This document shows positions 52,486-59,253 of a stretch of 64,000 nucleotides of DNA, one piece after another (position 1 is the stretch's first letter; the number at the start of each line of letters is the position of its first letter). The notes beneath the pieces were generated by a model, which was not told where the DNA came from, made no database searches, and saw only the letters and a list, made by a program, of their open reading frames with translations. The DNA is from Falsiroseomonas oleicola. Its GTDB lineage: Bacteria > Pseudomonadota > Alphaproteobacteria > Acetobacterales > Acetobacteraceae. Position numbers and translations under genes: made by a program. The stretch covers positions 1,240,001 to 1,304,000 of the forward strand of contig NZ_JAERQM010000001.1 of the NCBI RefSeq assembly GCF_019029495.1, read 5' to 3'.

Positions 52486-54319
52486 GCTCCGTCACCCCAC
52501 TGGCAAAACCATCCACCAATTCGCGGATGCGCGCCGGGTCGGACTGTTCCATCACCCGGCGGGCGAAGCGGGCACAATCGCCGATATCCAGGCTGCGCAC
52601 CGCCTGCTTCACGCGCGGAATGGCGCTGGCATTCATCGACAGGCAACGCAGGCCGAGGCCGAGCAGCAGCGGCACCAGCCGCGGATTGCCGCCCATCTCG
52701 CCGCAGACCGAGACCGGCATGCGCAGCCGCAGCGCCGCTTCGGTGGCGAACTGCATCAGCCGCAGCACGGCGGGGTGCAGCGGGTCATACAGGTGGCTGA
52801 CCTCGGCATCCGCGCGGTCCACCGCCAGGGTGTACATGGCCAGGTCATTGGTGCCGATGGCGAAGAAATCCGCCTCCAGTGCGATGGCATCCGCCGCCAG
52901 CGCGGCGCCGGGCGTCTCGATCATGGCGCCGAGGTCGGGCAGCTTGTCCGGCAGCCTCTCGCCGCGGCGGCGCAGACGGCGGGCGACGCGTTCATAGATC
53001 TCCCGCGCCTGCTTCACCTCGGACGGGATGGTGATCATCGGCAGCAGCACGCGCACCACGCCATCCGGCGCGGCGCCGGCCACGCGGAGGATCGCGGCGA
53101 ACTGCGCCTCCAGCAATTCGGGCCGCTTCAGCAGCATGCGGGTGCCGCGCAGGCCGAGCGCCGGGTTGGGGCTGGAATGCAGCGGGCCGATTCCCTCGGC
53201 CAGGGCCTGCATGTCCTTCTCCCCGCCCCAGTCCAGCACGCGGATGGTCACCGGATCGCCGGCCATCGCCTCGACGATCGGGGCATAGGCCGCCACCTGG
53301 GCGTCCTCGTCCGGCAGATCCTCGCGGTTCATGAACAGGAATTCGGTGCGCAGCAGGCCGATGCCCTGGGCGCCGGCCTGGGCGATCAGCGGCAACTCCG
53401 CCGGGATTTCCATATTGGCGAGCAGTTCCACCGGCTCGCCATCCGTGGTCACCGCCGGCAGCCGCCGCAGCTTGGCCAATCGCGTGCGTTCGCGGGCGTA
53501 TCCCGCGACCTGGTCCTTGGCCCAGACCAGGGTGGCGGCCGTCGGGTGCAGGGAAATGGTCCCCGCCGCGCCATCCAGCACCATCTGGTCGCCGCGCCGC
53601 GCGGCTTCCGTCAGCCCATGGGCGCCCAGCACGGCCGGAATCCCCAGCGCGCGCAGCATGATGGCGGTATGGCCATCGGCGCCGCCCTCCTCCGTCGCCA
53701 CGCCGGCGATGCGGGCGGGGTCGAGCAGCGCGGCATCGGCCGGCGTCACCTCATCCGCCACCAGGATGGCGCCCTCAGGCACGTCCTTGAAGCTGCGGAA
53801 GGAGTTCTCGGTCAGGTTGCGGGTCAGGCGGCGGGCAATCTCCCGCACCTCCCCGGCCCGGCGGCGCAGCCCGGCTTTATCGTCGTCCTTGGCCGAGAGG
53901 ATGACATCCGCGATCGCCGCGGCCTCATCGCCCACCGCCGTCTCGGCGGCCAGCAGCCCGGTCTCGATGCGCTTGCGGGCGCCGCGCAGCAGCCGGCTTT
54001 CGCCCAGCATCATGGCATAGGCGTCGAGCAGGGGTTCGAGTTCTTCCTGCGCCTCCTCCGGCAGCACGCCGAGGCGCATCTTCAGCTTGGCGACCTGCTT
54101 GCGGGAGGCGGTGACGGCCGCCGCCAGGCGCTGCTTCTCCGCGTCCACCGCCGATTCCGCGATGTTGCGGCGCGGCGCCTCGGCCGGGGGTTCGGTGGTG
54201 TCGAAGACGGTACCGATGGCGATGCCCTGGGAGACAGGGATGCCACGGATGACCACTTCCTTCGTCCTGCGCGGGGCACGACGGGTGGGGGAATCGGGTC
54301 CGGTCTTCTCTGGCTTCAT
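52478..54319 (-). CDS. ptsI: Phosphoenolpyruvate-protein phosphotransferase (PTS enzyme I)
   Basis: A 613-residue PTS enzyme I that takes phosphate from phosphoenolpyruvate and passes it to HPr. The active His217 is in TEEGGADGHTAIMLRALGIP (the usual Ser before His is Gly). Other motifs: TEFLFMNREDLPDEDAQ, RVLDWGGEKD, LGLRGTRMLL, and the catalytic Cys in MPVSVCGEMGGNP. There is no GAF domain, so it is the plain EI form. It ends the group hprK, rapZ, EIIA, HPr, EI, in which there are no membrane sugar permeases: a regulatory PTS. Confidence 0.93.
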   Translation of the reverse strand: MKPEKTGPDSPTRRAPRRTKEVVIRGIPVSQGIAIGTVFDTTEPPAEAPRRNIAESAVDAEKQRLAAAVTASRKQVAKLKMRLGVLPEEAQEELEPLLDAYAMMLGESRLLRGARKRIETGLLAAETAVGDEAAAIADVILSAKDDDKAGLRRRAGEVREIARRLTRNLTENSFRSFKDVPEGAILVADEVTPADAALLDPARIAGVATEEGGADGHTAIMLRALGIPAVLGAHGLTEAARRGDQMVLDGAAGTISLHPTAATLVWAKDQVAGYARERTRLAKLRRLPAVTTDGEPVELLANMEIPAELPLIAQAGAQGIGLLRTEFLFMNREDLPDEDAQVAAYAPIVEAMAGDPVTIRVLDWGGEKDMQALAEGIGPLHSSPNPALGLRGTRMLLKRPELLEAQFAAILRVAGAAPDGVVRVLLPMITIPSEVKQAREIYERVARRLRRRGERLPDKLPDLGAMIETPGAALAADAIALEADFFAIGTNDLAMYTLAVDRADAEVSHLYDPLHPAVLRLMQFATEAALRLRMPVSVCGEMGGNPRLVPLLLGLGLRCLSMNASAIPRVKQAVRSLDIGDCARFARRVMEQSDPARIRELVDGFASGVTERG

Positions 54320-54334
54320 AAACCGCCCCGGGGT

Positions 54335-54709
54335 CTAGTCCTCATGGAAGCCGGCCTCCATCAGGCCGGCGATGGCCTCCAGGGCTTCCTTGGCGTCCCA
54401 GCCCTCGGCCTCCACCAGCACCTCGCTGCCCTGGCCGGCGCCCAGCATCATCAGCCCCATGATGGAACAGGCCGGCACCGTCTGGCCGTGGCGGCTGACG
54501 CTGACGCAGGCGGAGAAGCGTTCGGCGACGGTGACCAGCTTGGCGGCGGCGCGGGCATGCAGGCCCCGGCTGTTGATGATCTTCACGGTCTGCCGCAGGG
54601 CAATGCCGCCGGAGGGGTCGCAGCCGCAGGGACCCGGCTCCGCCGCCAGGGGTTCGGCCGGCATGGGACGTGCCTTGGACTCGCCGGCTTCGTCGGGCCA
54701 TTCATTCAT
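54335..54709 (-). CDS. ptsH: HPr phosphocarrier with N-terminal extension
   Basis: A 124-residue HPr. The phosphorylated His51 is in NSRGLHARAAAKLV, and the regulatory Ser82 in CSIMGLMMLGAG is the site for HprK. About 38 residues precede the core, more than in most HPr proteins, and contain CGC at 28-30. A shorter start at Met16 is possible. It overlaps the EIIA gene by 4 bp and is followed at 15 bp by ptsI. Confidence 0.93.
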   Translation of the reverse strand: MNEWPDEAGESKARPMPAEPLAAEPGPCGCDPSGGIALRQTVKIINSRGLHARAAAKLVTVAERFSACVSVSRHGQTVPACSIMGLMMLGAGQGSEVLVEAEGWDAKEALEAIAGLMEAGFHED

Positions 54710-55167
54710 GCGTCATTCCCCTTGCTGGGGCCTCCCTCGGGCGTCGAATGACCGTTGGGGGGTTTCACCATCCCCTCCGGCATCTCCGCCGCGCTGGCGA
54801 TATATTTGCGCCCGGCAGCCGTCGCATGCGCCACCGCCTCGGGCAAGGGCTCGGTGCCCCGGATCTTCGCGAGCTTGACCAGCAGGGGCAGGTTCACCCC
54901 CGCGATCACCTCGACGGAACGATGGTCGCAAAGCTGGAAGGCGAGGTTGGAGGGGGTGCCGCCCAGGATATCGGTCAGCACCACCACGCCATCGCCCTGG
55001 TCCACCCGCGCGATGCAATGGCGGATATCCTCCCGCCGCGCTTCCAGCTTGTCCTCCGGATAGATGCAGACCGTGGCGACGGCGCCTTGCGGCCCGACCA
55101 CGTGCTCCATGGCGAGGCGAAGCTCCTCGGCCAGGCGGCCGTGGGTGACGAGGACAAGTCCGATCAT
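54706..55167 (-). CDS. PTS EIIA component, mannose (EIIA-Man) type
   Basis: A 153-residue EIIA-Man-fold protein. The phosphorylation site is His9 in LVTHGRLAEELRLAMEHVVG; VVLTDILGGTPSNLAF is the second typical motif. In alphaproteobacteria this EIIA stands without IIB, IIC or IID and works as a regulatory output of the PTS. The C-terminal 25 residues are Pro/Gly-rich. It overlaps both rapZ and ptsH genes. Confidence 0.92.
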   Translation of the reverse strand: MIGLVLVTHGRLAEELRLAMEHVVGPQGAVATVCIYPEDKLEARREDIRHCIARVDQGDGVVVLTDILGGTPSNLAFQLCDHRSVEVIAGVNLPLLVKLAKIRGTEPLPEAVAHATAAGRKYIASAAEMPEGMVKPPNGHSTPEGGPSKGNDA

Positions 55168-56090
55168 GATGAGTGCGCCAGGGCCTCCTGCCCCGCAACC
55201 GATGCCCCCCCGCCTGTCGCGGGGTGGGCGGCCAGGTCGCGATGGATGAGATCCACCCGCCAGCCGATGGAAGACAGATGGGATGCAAGACGCTCCGCCA
55301 CAAGGACGGAGCGGTGGCGCCCCCCGGTGCAGCCGATGGCGATCGTGAGGTACTTCTTCCCTTCGGCGGCGTAGCGGGGCAACAGCAGCTCCATCATCCC
55401 GGTCATGCGATCCCAGAATGGGGTGAAGGCGACATCGGACTCGACAAAGCGGGCGACAGGCGCATCGCGCCCGCTCATCGGCCGCAGGGCGGGGTCGTAA
55501 TGCGGGTTGCGCAGGAAGCGGACATCCCAGACGAGGTCAGCTTCGCGCGGAAGCCCTTTCGGAAATCCAAACGAGACGATGCCAATCGCCAGCCCCAGCG
55601 CACGGTCGGGGCGGAAGCGCCGCTCGATCAGCCGGCGCAGCTCCGGCAAAGGCAGGTCGGAGGTGTCCACCACCCAATCCGCCGCCTCCCGCAACGGGGC
55701 CAGCAGCGCGGCTTCCCGGGCGATGCCCTCCGTCACCCGGCTGCCGAGCGGGCCGCCGGGCGCCAAGGGATGGCGGCGGCGGGTTTCGGAGAAGCGGCGC
55801 AGCAGCACCGGCTCCTCCGCCGTGGCGAAGACCAGGCTGGCGGCGAGGCCGGGCAGGGCGCGCAGCGCGGCCAGTTCGGCCAGCAGCGCGGCGGCGTCGA
55901 AGCCGCGGGAGCGCGCATCGACGCCGATCGCCAGCGGCGCGTCGCCATCGCCCACCAGTTCCTGGAGGATGGTCACCGGCGGATTGTCCACCGTCTCGAA
56001 GCCCAAATCCTCCAGCGTGCGCAGGATGCTGGCCTTGCCGGCGCCGGACAGGCCGGTGACCAGCAACACCGGGCGCAACGACGGGCTCAT
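55164..56090 (-). CDS. rapZ: RapZ/YvcJ family nucleotide- and RNA-binding protein
   Basis: A 308-residue RapZ family protein. The P-loop at 13-21 reads GLSGAGKAS, with Ala rather than Ser/Thr after Lys. VDNPP, DARSRGFD and WDVRFLRNPHYDPALRP follow. The C-terminal domain has TIAIGCTGGRHRSVLVAERL, which is the metabolite/RNA-binding end of RapZ. In enterobacteria RapZ controls glucosamine-6-phosphate synthase mRNA; here only the link with hprK and the PTS can be seen. Confidence 0.92.
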   Translation of the reverse strand: MSPSLRPVLLVTGLSGAGKASILRTLEDLGFETVDNPPVTILQELVGDGDAPLAIGVDARSRGFDAAALLAELAALRALPGLAASLVFATAEEPVLLRRFSETRRRHPLAPGGPLGSRVTEGIAREAALLAPLREAADWVVDTSDLPLPELRRLIERRFRPDRALGLAIGIVSFGFPKGLPREADLVWDVRFLRNPHYDPALRPMSGRDAPVARFVESDVAFTPFWDRMTGMMELLLPRYAAEGKKYLTIAIGCTGGRHRSVLVAERLASHLSSIGWRVDLIHRDLAAHPATGGGASVAGQEALAHSS

Positions 56091-56548
56091 GCCGGGCTCT
56101 CCGCCAGGGCGCCGGCCGCCATGCGGGCGCGCCCACCGGCCGCCGCCAAGGCGAAGACGATGCGGTCGGGTGCCGAGGCTTCCAGCCCGTGCAGCCTCAC
56201 CAGCGGCAGGGACTGGCCGAGCACCGCATAGCGCGCGGGCTCCGGCAGGCGCGGCAGGGCCTCCGTCGCCGGGACCAGCCGCACCACCAGCCGCAGCGGC
56301 ACCGGGCCGGCCACCGGCAGGTCCTGCATCAGGCCGAGTCCGCGGATTTCCAGCATGCCCCGCAGGGGCGCCGGGACGCTGGCCAGCAGCGCGTTGCCAT
56401 CCACCGCCAGTGTCACCTGGTCATCCGCCACCAGGGCGGCGCCCCGGCCGAGCAGGCGCAGGACGAGATCCGACTTGCCGGAGCCCGAAGGACCCAGGAT
56501 CAAAACACCTTCACCATCCAGGGCCACGCAGGACCCGTGCAACGACAT
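56087..56548 (-). CDS. hprK: HPr kinase/phosphorylase, short alphaproteobacterial form
   Basis: A 153-residue HprK made only of the C-terminal catalytic domain, as usual in alphaproteobacteria. Walker A is GPSGSGKSD at 19-27 and the catalytic/metal region LVADDQV; the family loop is LEIRGLGLMQDL. It phosphorylates the regulatory Ser of HPr. It starts the operon, unlike many relatives in which chvI-chvG lies directly upstream. Confidence 0.92.
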   Translation of the reverse strand: MSLHGSCVALDGEGVLILGPSGSGKSDLVLRLLGRGAALVADDQVTLAVDGNALLASVPAPLRGMLEIRGLGLMQDLPVAGPVPLRLVVRLVPATEALPRLPEPARYAVLGQSLPLVRLHGLEASAPDRIVFALAAAGGRARMAAGALAESPA

Positions 56549-56665
56549 GACAGCCGGTTAACCTCGAAGGGTCGGCGGACCATGGCAGAAAGGTGGCGAA
56601 GGTAAAAGGGGCGAGGTCCGGCGCCTCCGGTTGCCAGTCGGAGGGCCGGCTGCCAGCCTGCCGCC

Positions 56666-57604
56666 ATGCCTGAACCGAGCCAGACAACCATCGCCGCCGC
56701 CGCCGCGCGCATCGCCCCCCATATCCGACGCACCCCGGTGCTGCGGATGGCAGGTGCCGATCTCGGCCTGGACATGCCCCTGATCCTGAAGCTGGAGCTG
56801 TTGCAGGCCAGCGGGTCCTTCAAACCGCGCGGCGCCTTCAACCGCATGCTCTCGGTGGCCGTGCCGCCGGCCGGTGTGGTCACCGCCTCCGGTGGCAATC
56901 ACGGCGCGGCGGTGGCCTATGCCGCCCGCGCGCTGGGGCATCGGGCGGAGGTCTTTTGTCCATTGCCGACGCCAGTGGCGAAGACGTCCCGGATCGAGGC
57001 CTATGGCGCCATCCTCCACCGCGTGGGCGCCGCCTATGACGAGGCGCGAATCGCCAGCGAGGCCCGTGCCGCCGCCACCGGCGCGCTGCTGGTGCATGCC
57101 TATGACCAGCCGGAAATCCTGGCCGGCCAGGGCAGCGTCGCGCTGGAACTGGCCGAGGATGCGCCGGAGGTCACGCATGTGCTGGTGGCGACCGGCGGCG
57201 GCGGGCTGATCGGCGGCATCGCCGGCTGGTATGCCGGCACCGGCGTGCAGGTCATCAGCGTCGAGCCCGAATCCTGTCCCACCCTGCACACGGCGCTGCG
57301 GGAGGGCCGGCCGGTGCCGGCGCCGGTCGGCGGGCTGGCGGCGGACAGCCTGGGCGCCCGGCAGGTCGGCGCCCTGTCCTTCGCGGTGGCGCGCGACCAT
57401 GTGGCAATGGCCGTGCTGGTGCCCGATGCGGCGATCGCGGAGGCGCAGCGGCGCCTGTTCGACGCGCTGCGGTTGGTGGCGGAGCCGGGCGGCGCGACGG
57501 CGCTGGCCGCGCTGATCTGCGGCGCTTTCACCCCGCCGCCGGGGGCGCGCGTGGCCGTGGTGCTCTGCGGCTCCAACACCGATCCGGCGAAGCTGGCGGG
57601 CTGA
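56666..57604 (+). CDS. Threonine ammonia-lyase-like PLP enzyme
   Basis: A 312-residue fold-type II PLP enzyme. The Schiff-base Lys53 is in ASGSFKPRGAFNRML, SGGNHGAAVAYAARALG contacts the cofactor phosphate side, and ATGGGGLIGG is the Gly-rich loop. It resembles serine/threonine dehydratases without the regulatory ACT domain (catabolic threonine dehydratase, serine racemase or hydroxyaspartate dehydratase). The substrate is not decidable. It diverges from hprK. Confidence 0.88.
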   Translation: MPEPSQTTIAAAAARIAPHIRRTPVLRMAGADLGLDMPLILKLELLQASGSFKPRGAFNRMLSVAVPPAGVVTASGGNHGAAVAYAARALGHRAEVFCPLPTPVAKTSRIEAYGAILHRVGAAYDEARIASEARAAATGALLVHAYDQPEILAGQGSVALELAEDAPEVTHVLVATGGGGLIGGIAGWYAGTGVQVISVEPESCPTLHTALREGRPVPAPVGGLAADSLGARQVGALSFAVARDHVAMAVLVPDAAIAEAQRRLFDALRLVAEPGGATALAALICGAFTPPPGARVAVVLCGSNTDPAKLAG

Positions 57605-57741
57605 GTTAACCGCGAATTCAGCGCGGCCCCACCTTGGCGACATGCGCCGGCGCGCAGTCTGCGCCGTGTCGAAGGCGATTCCCCCCGGCCGCCGGCGAAC
57701 ATCCGCATCGCCACCCGAGCCACGCCACAGGAATCGCACTC

Positions 57742-58101
57742 ATGCGCGCCACCTTCCGCCTTCTGATCGCCGCCGCCCTGCTGGGCGCACCGCTGCTGCT
57801 GGCCCCGCCCGCCGCGGCGCAGTTCACCGCGCCGACACCCCAGGCCACCACAGGTGAGGCCCCGGCCGCCACCGCGCCGCGCCGCGCCCGCCGGGCCAAT
57901 GCCGCCACCCCGCGCCGCACCCGCAGCGCCGAGGCGCGCCAGGCCCGCCGGACCCGCAGCGCGGAGATGCGCCAGGCCCGCCGCGTCCGGACCGCCGAGG
58001 CGCGCCGCGCCCGCACCGCGATGGCCCGCCAGGCCCGCGCCAGCCGCCAGTCCGGCCAGCCGCGCCGCGCCCGGCAGCCGGTGACGCCCAGCCAGGGCTG
58101 A
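57742..58101 (+). CDS. Small secreted Arg/Ala-rich protein
   Basis: A 119-residue protein with a signal peptide ending in LLLAPPAAAQ. The mature part is built of short repeats of A-R-(R/Q)-A-R and T-R-S-A-E-x-R-Q-A-R-R type (about residues 46-110), very basic and probably disordered. No family was recognised. It might bind nucleic acid, lipopolysaccharide or another anionic polymer. Codon use and reading frame look real because the signal peptide is well formed. It is followed by a run of three hairpins. Confidence 0.6.
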   Translation: MRATFRLLIAAALLGAPLLLAPPAAAQFTAPTPQATTGEAPAATAPRRARRANAATPRRTRSAEARQARRTRSAEMRQARRVRTAEARRARTAMARQARASRQSGQPRRARQPVTPSQG

Positions 58102-58116
58102 CGCCTTCGGATTCGG

Positions 58117-58227
58117 TGGCGGCCACAATTCCCGGAGGCCGCCATCGACGAGGCCGCGCCCTGGGGGCCGATCCCCCATGGCGCGGCCCCTTGGGCCGGT
58201 CGCGACATCGCGACCGGCCTTTTTTTT
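58117..58227 (+). ncRNA. Three-hairpin structured RNA end (3' UTR or small RNA candidate)
   Basis: Three consecutive perfect or near-perfect hairpins: H1 58117-58144 (TGGCGGCC/GGCCGCCA with a 12-nt loop ACAATTCCCGGA), H2 58152-58188 (GGCCGCGCC/GGCGCGGCC with an inner TGGGGG/CCCCCA stem) and H3, the terminator at 58194-58227. A simple stop would need only H3. The series may be a processed 3' UTR-derived RNA from the Arg/Ala-rich gene or an independent small RNA. No promoter was identified. Confidence 0.4.
58194..58227 (+). terminator. Rho-independent terminator
   Basis: A 12-bp perfect stem GGCCGGTCGCGA/TCGCGACCGGCC with a CA loop, followed by eight T residues. It ends transcription from the Arg/Ala-rich gene; the convergent Ehr operon stops just beyond it at 58243. 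It is the strongest classical terminator seen in the window. Confidence 0.93.
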
Positions 58228-58252
58228 GCTTGATTGCGCGATTCAGCCCCTC
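58221..58252 (+). repeat. Fragment of the mosaic repeat (copy G)
   Basis: TTTGCTTGATTGCGCGATTC followed by AGCCCCTCGG resembles the segment before and into the core of copy E (TTTGTTTGATCGCATGATTC, AGACCTTCGG), with about 23 of 30 positions equal. The stop codon of the HyfI-like gene (TGA at 58243 on the minus strand) falls inside it. Confidence 0.6.
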
Positions 58253-58797
58253 GGCGCGGGCGCGTCCTGCGCCTCCAGCAGCGCCAGCAGCCCCTCCAGG
58301 ATCTGCGCCGGGGCGGGCGGGCAGCCGGGGATCAGCAGGTCGACCGGCAGCACCTGGCCGACGCCCCCCTCCACCGCATAGCTGCCCTTGAAAACGCCGC
58401 CATCCACCGCGCAATCCCCCACCGCCACCACCCAGCAGGGCTCCGCGGCGCTGGCTCGCGTCCGCTCCAGCGCCTCCCGCATGTTGCGGGTGACCGGGCC
58501 GGTCACCAGCAGCACATCGGCATGGCGGGGGGAGGCGACGAAGCGCAGGCCAAGCCGTTCCAGGTCGTAGATCACGCCAGACATGGCGTTGATCTCCAGC
58601 TCGCAGCCATTGCAGGACCCGGCATCGACCTGCCGGATCGCCAGGCTGCGGCCGAGCCGGACGCGGCCCGTCGCCTCCAGCTTCGCGGCCAGGGCGGCGA
58701 CGACCTCCGCCGGCGGCGAGGGCACCGGCTCGGTCAGGGGACGGGAGACGAGGCCGCGGGCGAGTTTCGGCCAGAGCATCTTCGATGGCCCCCTCAT
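58243..58797 (-). CDS. HyfI/NuoB-like Fe-S subunit of an Ehr-type complex
   Basis: A 184-residue small subunit related to NuoB and HyfI/HycG. All four Cys of the proximal 4Fe-4S cluster are in place: C62 and C65 (GSCNGCELEIN), C129 (GDCAVDGG) and C159 (IPGCPPAPAQI). HADVLLVTGPVTRNM is also typical. It overlaps the small unknown gene upstream by 4 bp. It is the last gene of the HyfB-C-E-F-G-x-I group that continues past the window edge. Confidence 0.9.
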   Translation of the reverse strand: MRGPSKMLWPKLARGLVSRPLTEPVPSPPAEVVAALAAKLEATGRVRLGRSLAIRQVDAGSCNGCELEINAMSGVIYDLERLGLRFVASPRHADVLLVTGPVTRNMREALERTRASAAEPCWVVAVGDCAVDGGVFKGSYAVEGGVGQVLPVDLLIPGCPPAPAQILEGLLALLEAQDAPAPRG

Positions 58798-59030
58798 GCG
58801 ATCCGCGCCAAGCGGAACAGGTCGTTGCCCTCCGGGTCGCGCAGCACGAGTTCCGTGCCGCTGGCCACCCGCTGGGCCAGCCAGCCGATCTCGTCCAGCG
58901 CATGGGCACGGTCGTCATAGGCCCAGTGTTCGATCACGCCGCGCGTGGGGCCGGGGCGGATCAGCGTGACGGTGAACAGCCCGCTGGCCCCCGCCGCCTC
59001 CCCCGACTTCGTCGGATAGCGCCCGCTCAT
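58794..59030 (-). CDS. Small unknown protein within the Ehr operon
   Basis: A 78-residue protein beginning MSGRYPTKSGEAAG, with VTLIRPGPTRGVIEHWAYDD and a C-terminal ALDEIGWLAQRVASGTELVL segment. Composition and a clean ATGA overlap with the HyfI-like gene support it as real. No family was recognised; it has no Cys and no membrane segment. Its position between the large and small subunits suggests an assembly or regulatory role in that complex, which is inference. A hairpin repeat separates it from the HyfG-like gene. Confidence 0.55.
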   Translation of the reverse strand: MSGRYPTKSGEAAGASGLFTVTLIRPGPTRGVIEHWAYDDRAHALDEIGWLAQRVASGTELVLRDPEGNDLFRLARIA

Positions 59031-59036
59031 TTTTTT

Positions 59037-59229
59037 GTGCCCTCAGGCGCCGGGCGCACCCTCCGGGTGCTTGGCTCGCCGCATAAGCGGCGGCGGCCGT
59101 TCGGCCGCTCAGCCGGCCTTGCCGGCTGCCTTTGGCTGCCCTCAGGCGCCGGGCGCGGCCTCCGGCCGCTTGGCTCGCCGCACTGGCGGCGGGCCGCGTT
59201 CGCGGCCTCGGCCTTCGGCCGCCTTGCCA
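59037..59229 (+). repeat. Modular hairpin repeat, copies C1 and C2 in tandem
   Basis: Two copies in tandem, each opening with GCCCTCAGGCGCCGGGCGC. C1 (59037-59138) has hairpin GCACCC/GGGTGC at 59056-59070, TTGGCTC, GCCGCATAAGCGGC and a GCGGCCGTTCGGCCGC module shared with copy D. C2 (59138-59229) has GCGGCC/GGCCGC at 59155-59169, TTGGCTC, GCCGCACTGGCGGC and GGCCGC-GTTC-GCGGCC. A third partial start (CTCTCAGGCGCTGGGCGC) follows at 59235. Unlike the other copies it lies within an operon, between the HyfG-like gene and the 78-residue gene. Confidence 0.85.
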
Positions 59230-59253
59230 CCCTGCTCTCAGGCGCTGGGCGCG

